Positions 50,302 through 58,214 of a stretch of 64,000 nt of DNA are shown here, piece by piece. Both the position numbers and the translations under genes were made by a program. Position 1 is the first letter of the stretch. Every line of letters begins with the position of its first letter. The DNA lies in contig JAJCZU010000006.1 of the NCBI GenBank assembly GCA_029262235.1, positions 136,934 to 200,933 on the forward strand, in the 5' to 3' direction. The notes under the pieces are model-generated. The model worked only from the letters and a program-made list of their open reading frames with translations, did no database searches and was not told the origin of the DNA. Source of the DNA: Candidatus Eiseniibacteriota bacterium (lineage in GTDB: Bacteria > Orphanbacterota > Orphanbacteria > Orphanbacterales > Orphanbacteraceae).

Positions 50302-50824
50302 AGCGCGGCTCGAGCTCTACGCCGAGTCCGTCGGCAATCCGATTCACAAACGCAAAATATGCCGTGATCGCGCAGATGTCGTGAATGCCGCGATCGTCGA
50401 ACCCGTGCTCGCGGAGCGCTTCGACATCGGCCGCGCTCATGGCGCCGGGCGTCCGCGTCAGCTTTGCCGCATAGTCGAGCATCGCCCGGTCACGGGGCGC
50501 GAGAGGGGCCGTTTCGTATTGTGAGAGCGCGGCAATCAGTCCGCCGGGATCGGCGTGCCCTTCCCGTTCGAGATGCGCACGGAGTCCCGCCCCGTGATGG
50601 ACGAGTCAGTACTCACATTCGTTGATGGCGGACACGACAACGGCGATCATTTCGCGCTGAGCGCCCGTCAGCGGGCCGGGCCTTCGCATCAGCGTCACGT
50701 AAAGTTCGTAATGGTCGCGCATGGAGCGGGGATGAACACGGTGAATGGCGAGGATGTTGTCCTCGTCGGCCACGCGGTAGCGGTCGGGGACCTGATCGGG
50801 CGATTCGTACTTGATGTGCGCCAA
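50270..50824 (-). CDS. AhpD-like peroxidase-related selenoprotein (TGA read as selenocysteine)
   Basis: The carboxymuconolactone-decarboxylase/AhpD-like 'peroxidase-related' protein is 184 aa if the TGA at 50608-50606 is read through. Before it: VTLMRRPGPLTGAQREMIAV and INECEY. After it: LVHHGAGLRAHL, then LDYAAKLTRTPGAMSAADV and AYFAFVNRIADGLGVELE. Family members read ...CxYCLVHHGAAL..., so the TGA sits exactly at the second Cys of the CxxCxxxH redox site, giving CEYU. A SECIS-like hairpin follows the TGA. Both halves are in one frame and cover the family end to end, so random nonsense is unlikely. TTG start, 2 nt after the CYTH stop. It probably reduces hydroperoxides. Confidence 0.85.
50578..50605 (-). 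promoter_or_regulatory. Bacterial SECIS-like element after the in-frame TGA
   Basis: On the minus strand, nine nt after the TGA, CACGGGG (50596-50590) pairs with CTCCGTG (50584-50578) in a 7-bp stem (one G-U pair) around the 5-nt loop CGGGA. The loop has G at its second position and begins 16 nt after the TGA, within the known bacterial SECIS geometry for SelB binding. Confidence 0.65.
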
Positions 50825-50826
50825 GG

Positions 50827-51342
50827 TCAGACGACCCGGGCTGCCAGCAGTTCGAGATAGGAGACGCTCTCGATCGAGGCAGGTTCGATCTGGAAGAGGT
50901 CGGTCAGCCAGTAAATCTTGCCCGCCGCGTCTTCTTCCGTATTCTTTTCGTTCACGAGTGCTTCGAATTCCAGAAACGTGCCGATCCCGTCGACTTCGTC
51001 CATATGAATGCGGACGTCTTTCCAGAGGAACAGCTCGCGGGTCTTGCGCACTTCGCCTTCAAACCCGAGCGTGGAGGAGAGGAGAGATCGCAGGATCTCC
51101 CCTTCCTCCAGCCTCAGAATTTCATAGTCGCTCGGCCGGGCCGAGGCGTCGTTCGATCGATGATAGGCGATGAGCTCCCAGGCGTCGGGAAGCTTACGTA
51201 GTTTGAGGCGTCCTTCGGGCGTCGGAAAGAACGTGTCCCACTGGTCGAAGCGGGAGATTCGCTCGGCCCCCAGCCTGTGCGCGATTTCGCGCGCGGCGTC
51301 GAGATTCTCGACGCGGGCTTTGAGCTCGATGTTCCGACTCAC
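50827..51342 (-). CDS. CYTH-domain protein (class IV adenylyl cyclase / ThTPase-like)
   Basis: The 171-aa protein opens with SRNIELKARVENLDAAREIA, containing the ExExK-type signature of the CYTH triphosphate-tunnel family. FDQWDTFFPTPEGRLKLRKL and later acidic/basic strands (TRELFLWKDVRIHMDEVDG, FLEFEALV) match CyaB-like members. These enzymes act on triphosphates such as ATP, thiamine triphosphate or PPPi; which one here is unknown. It is co-directional with the selenoprotein (2-nt gap) and overlaps the OmpA-like gene by 4 bp. Confidence 0.88.
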   Translation of the reverse strand: MSRNIELKARVENLDAAREIAHRLGAERISRFDQWDTFFPTPEGRLKLRKLPDAWELIAYHRSNDASARPSDYEILRLEEGEILRSLLSSTLGFEGEVRKTRELFLWKDVRIHMDEVDGIGTFLEFEALVNEKNTEEDAAGKIYWLTDLFQIEPASIESVSYLELLAARVV

Positions 51343-52013
51343 GAAAGCGGCTTTTGCATGTCCGACTGCGGCGCCTGATCCGGGGCCGGTGCGCTGTTCA
51401 TGCTCGGACCGATCACGATGACCACGCGGCGGTTCGCGGCGCGCCCTTCGTTCGTTTCGTTCGCGGCGACAGGACGGTACTCTCCATATCCCACGGCAGC
51501 CATACGCGACGGCGGAACCTCCATCTTGTCCTTCAGATAGTGGAGAGCCGAATGGGCGCGCGCACTGCTGAGTTCCCAGTTGGAGTTGTATTTCGAGCGG
51601 AACTGCGCCGCGATCTTGACGTCATCGGTGTGGCCCTCGACCAGCACTTCGCGGTCAGGGTAGAGATCGATGACTTCGCCGATCCGGGTCAGAATATCGC
51701 GCCCCACGTCCGTGAGATTCGTGCTCCCCGAGCGGAAAAGCGCGGCGTCCGAGACAGTCACGATCGACCTCTCGGCGATTCTGTCGAGCAGAACCTGCTC
51801 CTTGCCCGCATAATCGGCCAGGGCCATTTCGAGCTGATTGTTGAGCCGCTCGGCGCGAATCCGTTCCTGCTCGAGCTCACCCTCGAGACCGGTGAGCTGC
51901 GCCTGCAGCGCCGTGATCTCCATTTGCTGATGCGCAATCAATTCCTTGTTATTGGAGCATCCAAATGCTCCGATAGCCAGGACGCCGATCAGCGCCATCT
52001 TCCCGTAATTCAT
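51339..52013 (-). CDS. OmpA/MotB-family peptidoglycan-binding lipoprotein
   Basis: 224 aa. Lipoprotein signal MALIGVLAIGAFGCSNN with lipobox Cys, a coiled-coil stretch (about residues 30-80, QMEITALQAQLTGLEGELEQ) and an OmpA-like domain with VLVEGHTDDVKIA, NWELSSARAHSALHYL and GYGEYRPVAANETNEGRAAN, including the Asp and Arg that bind diaminopimelate. It probably tethers the outer membrane to the wall. The ATG at 52013 follows GGAGG by 8 nt; an in-frame GTG in the Shine-Dalgarno region is rejected as start. Confidence 0.9.
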   Translation of the reverse strand: MNYGKMALIGVLAIGAFGCSNNKELIAHQQMEITALQAQLTGLEGELEQERIRAERLNNQLEMALADYAGKEQVLLDRIAERSIVTVSDAALFRSGSTNLTDVGRDILTRIGEVIDLYPDREVLVEGHTDDVKIAAQFRSKYNSNWELSSARAHSALHYLKDKMEVPPSRMAAVGYGEYRPVAANETNEGRAANRRVVIVIGPSMNSAPAPDQAPQSDMQKPLS

Positions 52014-52137
52014 GACTTTCACCTCCAGAGGTACATCCCTCGTCGTCCTCGCACAGCCTTCGAAAGATAAGCATGACGAGAAGAGCGGTGGTCAGTCAAG
52101 GTCATTCTCCTTATACTCTCTCAAAAGGAGGGGTCCC

Positions 52138-52533
52138 ATGCCGATCCAGTTTACGCCATTTGAAGCCAATCAGACGCTCCCCCTCGTCGAAAGAATCGTC
52201 GCGGATATTCTGGAAACGGGCCGCATTTATGCGGATCGCTTCGAAAAGATCCTCGAAGCAGATGACTATCCCGCGCTGTTCGAGTCGAAAAGAACACTTA
52301 ATGTTTTGCTGAAAGAACTCGATCTAATCGGCTGTGAATACAGCGATTGGAGTTTTGAAAAAGGGTGGGTCGAATTTCCGGCGGAAATGGACGAAAATCG
52401 AATCCTGCTCTGCTGGGAACCGGCCGACGACATGGTCCGCTGGTTCCGTTTCTACGAAGACGGCGGCCGCGTGCGGCGTCCGCTCCCGCGTGAATACCGC
52501 GAGAGCCGCGAGGAAAGTTCGGCCGCGGGTTAG
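52138..52533 (+). CDS. DUF2203 family protein
   Basis: The 131-aa protein matches DUF2203: FTPFEANQTLPLVERIVADI at the start, LKELDLIGCEYSDWSFEKGWVEFP in the middle and ILLCWEPADDMVRWFRFYED before the end. Function unknown; family members are small cytoplasmic proteins. An AGGAGGGG Shine-Dalgarno precedes the ATG, and TATACT at 52112-52117 may be its -10. It stands alone on the plus strand, its stop overlapping the convergent tag gene by 4 bp. Confidence 0.85.
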   Translation: MPIQFTPFEANQTLPLVERIVADILETGRIYADRFEKILEADDYPALFESKRTLNVLLKELDLIGCEYSDWSFEKGWVEFPAEMDENRILLCWEPADDMVRWFRFYEDGGRVRRPLPREYRESREESSAAG

Positions 52534-53147
52534 TCCCGCTTCGCCCTTCTCGCCCTCGCGACGCGCGCATGCCGGAAGCACGAAACGGCGTGGTCGTTGA
52601 CCATGCCAGCCGCCTGCATGTAGGCGTAACAGATCGTGCTGCCCACAAACGAGAACCCTCGCTTCTTCAGGTCCTTGCTCATCGCGTCCGATTCCGCGGT
52701 CCTGGCGGGTACATCGGCCATCGTCTTCCTACGGTTCACGACGGGCTTCCCGCCGACGAACTGCCAGATGTAGGCGTCGAACGAGCCGAATTCCTTCTGC
52801 ACCGCGAGAAACGCCCGCGCGTTCTTCACAGTCGACTCCACCTTCAGGCGGTTCCGCACGATCGAAGGATCGAGCAGCAGCTTCTCGAGACGGGCCGGCG
52901 TGAAGCGCGCGACTTTCGCCGGGTCGAAGTCGGCGAATGCCCTGCGATACCCCTCGCGCTTGTTCAGGATCGTGACCCAGCTGAGTCCGGCCTGCGCGCC
53001 GTCGAGAATGATGTATTCGAAATGCGTGCGGTCGTCGTGGAGCGGCACGCCCCACTCGCGATCGTGATACACGCGCTCGATCTCACTCCCGCGGCACCAT
53101 GCGCAGCGAACTTTCTCCGGCGCCACGTCAGGCTCCCCGCCCGACAC
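52530..53147 (-). CDS. tag: DNA-3-methyladenine glycosylase I
   Basis: Removes 3-methyladenine from DNA. The 205-aa HhH-superfamily protein shows RCAWCRGSEIERVYHDREWGVP (zinc Cys pair start), FEYIILDGAQAGLSWVTILNKR (catalytic-site Glu/Trp region) and the C-terminal FVGSTICYAYMQAAGMVNDH with further zinc ligands (Cys/His). It overlaps the DinB-like gene by 20 bp; the two are co-directional. Confidence 0.95.
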   Translation of the reverse strand: MSGGEPDVAPEKVRCAWCRGSEIERVYHDREWGVPLHDDRTHFEYIILDGAQAGLSWVTILNKREGYRRAFADFDPAKVARFTPARLEKLLLDPSIVRNRLKVESTVKNARAFLAVQKEFGSFDAYIWQFVGGKPVVNRRKTMADVPARTAESDAMSKDLKKRGFSFVGSTICYAYMQAAGMVNDHAVSCFRHARVARARRAKRD

Positions 53148-53661
53148 CGTACCGGTCGCGGAGCACCTGCACGTGATGGACCTCGTGGCCGGCGATTATA
53201 TAAGGAATGGCGCGCGCCGAGAACGGCGCGTCGTTGGCGGTCCCCGTCCTGAGCCACGCCTCGTCCGTGAAGCCGCGGAACAGCGCGAGGTGCGAGCGGC
53301 GGAGCCCGTCCCGCTCTTCGAGCAGGCTCCCGATCGAGCGCTTTCCGAACGCGCCGTTTGCCACGTAGTCATCCTGGTCGAAGCCCGGGAGGTTCGCCTT
53401 GTCGCCACGGGCGATCGCGAGGCAGCGAATTCCGAACACGCGTTCGACGTCGATCATGTGGCCGAGCACTTCGCGCACGGTCCATTTGCCCGGCTCGTAG
53501 CGATGATCGGCTTCCGACCCGGTCACGCACTCCAGCAGCGATGCCGTGCTCGTGCGGAGCGACTCGAGCAGGTCGAGCACGGGCGCGCTCTCCCCCGCGA
53601 CCGCGTCGATGTAGGTCTGATAATAGGGCGCAAACTCATCCGCCTTCGGTCGTTCCAGCAT
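53128..53661 (-). CDS. DinB-like (YfiT/DUF664-type) metal-binding protein
   Basis: The 177-aa four-helix protein has DinB hallmarks: LLESLRTSTASLLECV, the first His in REVLGHMIDVERVF, an LPGFDQDDYVANGAF loop and the His pair of IIAGHEVHHVQVLRDRYG. Such proteins bind a divalent metal through three His and often act as thiol-dependent transferases; the activity here is unknown. The start at 53661 gives MLERPKADEF. The 3' end overlaps tag and the 5' end overlaps lspA. Confidence 0.86.
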   Translation of the reverse strand: MLERPKADEFAPYYQTYIDAVAGESAPVLDLLESLRTSTASLLECVTGSEADHRYEPGKWTVREVLGHMIDVERVFGIRCLAIARGDKANLPGFDQDDYVANGAFGKRSIGSLLEERDGLRRSHLALFRGFTDEAWLRTGTANDAPFSARAIPYIIAGHEVHHVQVLRDRYGVGRGA

Positions 53662-54163
53662 CACCCGTTTCCTCCGGTAAACTCTCAGGCTGTTTTCTGA
53701 AGAAGTGATCCCAAAGCAGCAATCCCGTGCCGAACAGAATCGCCATGTCCGCAATGTTGAATACGCCGGTGCGCAGGGGGCCGACTCCGACGTTCAGGAA
53801 GTCGATCACGTAGCCGCCGTTCGCGATCCGGTCGAACAGGTTGCTCGCCCCGCCCGCCAGGATCAACGTGAAGCCGTACGCCTGTTTCCGGTCGACCGGG
53901 CGCTGCCGGAATCCGATCCACGCGAGCACGGCGAGACCGATCGCGGAGAGGACGACGAACACGAGGAAGCGTGCGGGATGCGAAAAGTCGGCGCCGAAGC
54001 TTAAGAAACCGCCGCGGTTCTCCGCGTACTGCAGGCGGAACATGTCTCCCAGCATGCGGATCGTGGGGCGCGTCATGAGTTCCGCCACCGCGATCTGCTT
54101 CGTCCACTGGTCGATGCCCACGAGGCCCGCGAAAAGCAGTGTGAGCGCGGTCCATCGTTTCAC
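53636..54163 (-). CDS. lspA: Lipoprotein signal peptidase
   Basis: Inner-membrane aspartic peptidase that removes signal peptides from prolipoproteins. The 175-aa sequence has four membrane helices and conserved boxes: VGIDQWTKQIAV, LQYAENRGGFLSF, GGASNLFDRIANGGYVIDF (first catalytic Asp region) and FNIADMAILFG (second catalytic Asp). It serves the several lipoproteins seen in this window. It sits 1 nt after the flippase gene, in the same transcript as the DinB-like and tag genes. Confidence 0.95.
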   Translation of the reverse strand: MKRWTALTLLFAGLVGIDQWTKQIAVAELMTRPTIRMLGDMFRLQYAENRGGFLSFGADFSHPARFLVFVVLSAIGLAVLAWIGFRQRPVDRKQAYGFTLILAGGASNLFDRIANGGYVIDFLNVGVGPLRTGVFNIADMAILFGTGLLLWDHFFRKQPESLPEETGDAGTTEGG

Positions 54164-54164
54164 G

Positions 54165-55652
54165 TCAGTGCTTCCTCCTGCCGGTTACGATGCTCCAGGC
54201 CAGTGAGAGAACGCCCGTTTTGCGCTGCAGATGAATCCAGAGCGGCGCCGTGGCGATCACGAAAAGAAGACCGTGAATCATGCCACGGACCAGATCCTCG
54301 CGCAACGTGCCCGCCGTTACGGGAATGAACACGAAGAGCGCGGCGACGACGGCCGCCACATAAAGGGAGGGGGCGTACGTCCTGAGGACCGACCGGAGCG
54401 TCGACTCCCCTTCGTCGGGAATCAGTCGAAACGTGTACGTCAGCAGAATCGTGCCGTACAGGAACTGGCAGATGGCCGCCCCGAGCGCGACGCCGCGAAT
54501 CCCGAGCCCCGCGTTCACGAGCGCGACGTTCAGCGCCGCTTCGAGTGCCACGATCAGACCGCCGCCGATCAGCAGGACCTTCGTTCGGTTCACGGTGATC
54601 AGAAAGTAGCTCGGCAGCGAGGAGATCGACAGAAACAGCGTGCCGAGAACCAGGATGCGCATCGCGTCGATACCGGGCGCGAACTTCGGCAGGAAATGCA
54701 CGACCGGAATGTGAATCCAGAGATAGACGAGGGCGAGCAGCACGGGGACGAAGATCGAAAACGCGAATGTGGGTTCTTTGAGCGTGCGCGCAAGTGCCCC
54801 GATTTCACCGGTTTTGCCGAACTTCCTCAGAAGTTGCGGGAAGAGAACGAAGCTCGCGGATGACGTGATATAGACGAGCATTCCCGCGACCGTTCCCGCG
54901 ATGCCGTAGTAGCCGAGTTCAATGCGCGGAAGCATGGCGATGATGACGAGTTTGTCCACCTGGCGAAGCAGAAAGCCGAGCCAGAGATACGCGAAAACCG
55001 GGACGCCCCGCTTGAAGAGCTGCCAGACGAGCGCGCCGTCCCATCGCACCCGAAACCGAAACGTGGCGCGCGAGCGAAGAAAGAGCACCGCGGTCAGATT
55101 CGAGACGATCAGGGCGACGATCAGTCCGTAGATTCCCATGCGGTAGACGAGGGCGATCGAGAGGGCGAAGTTCAGCAGCGACTGGATCGTCCAGCTCTGC
55201 GAGATGGGCGTGAAGTTCTGGTCGGCCATGAAGACCTGGTTGTAGAGAAACGTCTGGATCTGGAGAACGAGCGCGGCGCCGATCAGGGGAAGCGCGACCC
55301 GCGTCAGGGTGTCGTAGGAGCCGCGGCCGAGAAACGAGATCAGGCAGAGTATGAGAAAGATGAGCGTGGTCGTTCCGATGATGGCCGTGTAGCCGGCGTT
55401 TCGGAACTGTTTCGCTTTCTCTTCTTCCCCTTTGCCGAGCAGGAACGGCACTTCGCGCTCCATGCCGTTCAGGATGCCGAGATGAGCGAAGCCGCCCTGA
55501 TCGTAGATCTGAAGCAGCGCCGTCCAGCCGCCGTACGCTTCGGGGCCGAGCAGCCGCGCTACGATGAATCCTCGAATGATGGCTGCGAAGCGCGCGACGT
55601 ACTGGCTCGAAGCGTAGCCGCCCCAGTCTTTGAGAGTCTTGACGACGCTCAT
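54165..55652 (-). CDS. Wzx-like lipopolysaccharide/oligosaccharide flippase
   Basis: The 495-aa MOP-superfamily protein has about 12-14 membrane helices. It starts SVVKTLKDWGGYASSQYVAR with FIVARLLGPEAYGGWTALLQ, the polysaccharide-biosynthesis flippase signature, and keeps the family's two-lobe layout. It likely flips undecaprenyl- or other lipid-linked sugars. The ATG overlaps the ferredoxin stop (ATGA). No glycosyltransferase cluster surrounds it. Confidence 0.88.
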   Translation of the reverse strand: MSVVKTLKDWGGYASSQYVARFAAIIRGFIVARLLGPEAYGGWTALLQIYDQGGFAHLGILNGMEREVPFLLGKGEEEKAKQFRNAGYTAIIGTTTLIFLILCLISFLGRGSYDTLTRVALPLIGAALVLQIQTFLYNQVFMADQNFTPISQSWTIQSLLNFALSIALVYRMGIYGLIVALIVSNLTAVLFLRSRATFRFRVRWDGALVWQLFKRGVPVFAYLWLGFLLRQVDKLVIIAMLPRIELGYYGIAGTVAGMLVYITSSASFVLFPQLLRKFGKTGEIGALARTLKEPTFAFSIFVPVLLALVYLWIHIPVVHFLPKFAPGIDAMRILVLGTLFLSISSLPSYFLITVNRTKVLLIGGGLIVALEAALNVALVNAGLGIRGVALGAAICQFLYGTILLTYTFRLIPDEGESTLRSVLRTYAPSLYVAAVVAALFVFIPVTAGTLREDLVRGMIHGLLFVIATAPLWIHLQRKTGVLSLAWSIVTGRRKH

Positions 55653-55891
55653 TCGAGATCCTTGTAGTAGCGACCGCGCGTCGGAACGACGGCCGCCGTG
55701 GGGCAGACGCGAAAGCACTCGACGCAGCTGATGCAGGTCTCCGCCTCGAATTTGAGATCGAGGCCTTCGAGCTGCAGCGAGATCGGTTCGCAGACGGCGA
55801 CGCACGCGCCGCAACCGATGCATTTCTCATGCAGGATCTCGAGGAACGGCTGCTTCCTGCGATTGGGCGGCGCGCTCAAAAGATCGCCCAC
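55649..55891 (-). CDS. 2[4Fe-4S] ferredoxin-type protein
   Basis: The 80-aa protein carries two bacterial ferredoxin motifs, CIGCGACVAVCEP and CISCVECFRVCPTAA, so it binds two [4Fe-4S] clusters. It overlaps the FAD-dependent geranylgeranyl-reductase-like gene by 16 bp at its 5' end and the flippase at its 3' end. It is the obvious electron donor for that reductase. Confidence 0.92.
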   Translation of the reverse strand: MGDLLSAPPNRRKQPFLEILHEKCIGCGACVAVCEPISLQLEGLDLKFEAETCISCVECFRVCPTAAVVPTRGRYYKDLE

Positions 55892-57099
55892 CGGTTGACG
55901 GGAATGATACGAAGACTCGCGAGCACGAAGTCTCTCGGCAGCGAAAGGAGGTCGCGCAGGAACAGGAGGGGGCGGACGCGTCCGCTCTGATGATCGAGGA
56001 GCGACGCGATCCGTTCGCAGAGGTGGTCGAGCTGGTCATCCGAATAGCGATACACGAGCTCGGCCATGCGATAGTAGACGTCGTTCACGCGTCCCACGTT
56101 CCGGTGCCACTCCTTCTGATAGCGCGCGAGTTCCGGCGTCAGATTCCCGGATCGCAGACCCGCGGCCGCGCATTCCCCCGCGATCGCCGCGGCTTCCATG
56201 GCGTTCATGATGCCGCCGCCGGTCAGCGGGTTGGGTTGATGCGCGGCATCGCCGACGAGCACGATGCCCTCGCCGTAAATTTTCGCGAGAGAAGGCGATT
56301 TGCAGGCCGCGCCGCCGAGCCATTCGATCTTCTCACAGTCAGGGTCGAAGCGGTCGATCAGGCGTTCTGCGAACGGGCCCGCGGGCACGCGCCCGGAGCG
56401 CGTGGCGTCGATGCCGACGCCTACGTTCCAGATCGGGCCCCCGCCGGGGAACGCCCAGCCGTATCCGCCCGGCGCGACGTCGTTCCCGAAGTAGAACTCG
56501 AGCACGCCGTCCCCTTCGCGCCTGCTCTTTACTTTCGCTTCGAGGCAGCTGAATATCTGGGTCGATTTCCAGAGTGTGGGGAGGCCGGCCCAGCGGCCGA
56601 TGAGCGACTCGACGCCGTCCGCGCCGACAACGAGTCGGGCGCGCAGGGCGATGTCGGGCGCCGTCTTTGCGTGGTTGTCGCGTACCGTGACGCCCGTGAC
56701 GCGCTCGCCGTCGCGCAGCAGTCCCGTGACTTCGATACCCGTGCGCACCTCGGCGCCTTTCGCGGCGGCGGCTGCGGCGAGGCCCGCGTCGAAGCGCGTG
56801 CGGTCGAGCATGACGCCGACGCCGGGAAACGACTTCTCGAACATCCGACCGCCGGGGCTGATGAGGCGCGCGCCGTCTATCGTGTCGGTGATCCATTCGT
56901 CGGGAACGTCGACGAAGCGTTCCAGTTCGGCGCGCGATCCTGTCGCTTCCGCGCAGCGCACGGGGATTCCGATTTCGTCGCGCTTCTCGAGCAGCAGAAC
57001 GTCGAGACCGGCGTCGGCAAGCACGAGCGCCATGATCGATCCCGCCGGACCGGCGCCTGCTACGATCGCATCGTATTCCTGCTTCTGCAAATGCGGCAT
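55876..57099 (-). CDS. Geranylgeranyl reductase family FAD-dependent oxidoreductase
   Basis: The 407-aa flavoprotein has the FAD Rossmann motif AIVAGAGPAGSIMALVLADAG, a second FAD site VLVGDAAHQPNPLTGGGIMN and the family element GGYGWAFPGG. A catalytic-site-type EIGIPVRCAEATG Cys region is also present. It reduces double bonds of isoprenoid chains; archaeal relatives saturate ether-lipid chains, bacterial and plant ones act on chlorophyll or quinone side chains. Paired with a ferredoxin, as in archaea. The actual substrate is not shown by the sequence. Confidence 0.88.
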   Translation of the reverse strand: MPHLQKQEYDAIVAGAGPAGSIMALVLADAGLDVLLLEKRDEIGIPVRCAEATGSRAELERFVDVPDEWITDTIDGARLISPGGRMFEKSFPGVGVMLDRTRFDAGLAAAAAAKGAEVRTGIEVTGLLRDGERVTGVTVRDNHAKTAPDIALRARLVVGADGVESLIGRWAGLPTLWKSTQIFSCLEAKVKSRREGDGVLEFYFGNDVAPGGYGWAFPGGGPIWNVGVGIDATRSGRVPAGPFAERLIDRFDPDCEKIEWLGGAACKSPSLAKIYGEGIVLVGDAAHQPNPLTGGGIMNAMEAAAIAGECAAAGLRSGNLTPELARYQKEWHRNVGRVNDVYYRMAELVYRYSDDQLDHLCERIASLLDHQSGRVRPLLFLRDLLSLPRDFVLASLRIIPVNRWAIF

Positions 57100-57124
57100 G
57101 ATCGTCGTCGTTCCGAAAAAGGGG

Positions 57125-57152
57125 TTGACAGCAAAACGGTCTTTCGTAATCT
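57125..57152 (+). promoter_or_regulatory. Promoter of the GldA-like operon (TTGACA-N16-TAATCT)
   Basis: A perfect -35 TTGACA (57125-57130) and TAATCT (57147-57152) are 16 bp apart, about 118 bp before the ABC ATPase start, in the 170-bp gap between divergent genes. Confidence 0.55.
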
Positions 57153-57269
57153 TTTCAATCCGAACTGGAGTCTAACGGCTGCCGTTCGTTACGGCAACCG
57201 GGCCCCGTCGGGCGCTCTGGAATGTGCCACGCGGGCCGCAGTCTCCTACCGAACCAAAATTGAGAAACG

Positions 57270-58214
57270 ATGATAGAAGTCAGGGATCTCACGAAACATT
57301 TCGGGACGACCCACGCCGTCAAAGGGATCTCCTTCGACGTGGCGCGCGGCGAAGTCCTGGGCTTTCTCGGGCCGAACGGCGCCGGGAAGTCGACCACGAT
57401 GCGCATGATCACGGGGTATATCCCGCCGACGGCCGGGTCCGCCCGGATCGCGGGGATCGACCTCGCCGAGAACTCGCTCGAAGTGCGCCGCCGCATCGGG
57501 TACCTCCCCGAAAGCGCCCCCCTTTACGGCGACATGGAAGTTGTCGACTTTCTGCGCTTCATCGGCACCGTCCGCGGCATCCCGCAGTCGGAACTCGGGC
57601 CGCGCATGAAACGCATGATCGAGAGATGCGGTCTCGAGAAGGTGGTCGGCCGCGCCATTCATCATCTTTCGAAGGGGTACCGGCAGCGCGTCGGCATCGC
57701 GCAGGCGATGATTCACGATCCCGACCTTCTGATCCTCGACGAACCGACGAGCGGGCTCGACCCGAACCAGATCGTCGAGATTCGCGAGCTCATCAAAGAG
57801 CTCGGCCGTGAAAAGACCGTGATCCTTTCGACACACATTCTGCCCGAGGTCTCCGCGACTTGCGGGCGCGTCATCATTATTAATGAAGGAACGATCGTCG
57901 GGTCGGGGACGCCGCAGGAACTCTCGGCCGGTTCCGACGGGAAAGCCGTCGTGCACGCTTCGATCCGCGCCGGGTCGGAGAAAGTCATCGCCGAGAAACT
58001 GCTGCTCGAAGACTTCATCGAGGAAGCGCGCTGGGAAGGGACGACGCAGGAAGGGCTGCACCGCTTCTCGATTACGGCCACGGACGCGGACCGGGCGGGG
58101 GAGATGCTGTTCGCCGTCATCGTGAAACACGGCTGGACGCTCGGTGAAATGCGCACGGAGAGCGTGTCGCTCGAAGACGTGTTTCGCAAGCTCACACGCG
58201 GAGAAGCGGCATGA
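57270..58214 (+). CDS. ABC transporter ATP-binding protein, GldA-like
   Basis: The 314-aa ABC-2-type ATPase shows Walker A GFLGPNGAGKSTTMRMI, Q-loop region YLPESAPLYGDM, signature HHLSKGYRQRVGIAQAM, Walker B LLILDEPTSGLDPNQ and the H-loop STHIL. The C-terminal 90 residues form the accessory domain common in GldA/CcmA-like proteins. It works with the next two genes as an export-type ABC system. In Bacteroidetes the GldA/F/G transporter is tied to gliding; here it is inferred to serve envelope export. The stop overlaps the permease start (ATGA). Confidence 0.92.
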   Translation: MIEVRDLTKHFGTTHAVKGISFDVARGEVLGFLGPNGAGKSTTMRMITGYIPPTAGSARIAGIDLAENSLEVRRRIGYLPESAPLYGDMEVVDFLRFIGTVRGIPQSELGPRMKRMIERCGLEKVVGRAIHHLSKGYRQRVGIAQAMIHDPDLLILDEPTSGLDPNQIVEIRELIKELGREKTVILSTHILPEVSATCGRVIIINEGTIVGSGTPQELSAGSDGKAVVHASIRAGSEKVIAEKLLLEDFIEEARWEGTTQEGLHRFSITATDADRAGEMLFAVIVKHGWTLGEMRTESVSLEDVFRKLTRGEAA

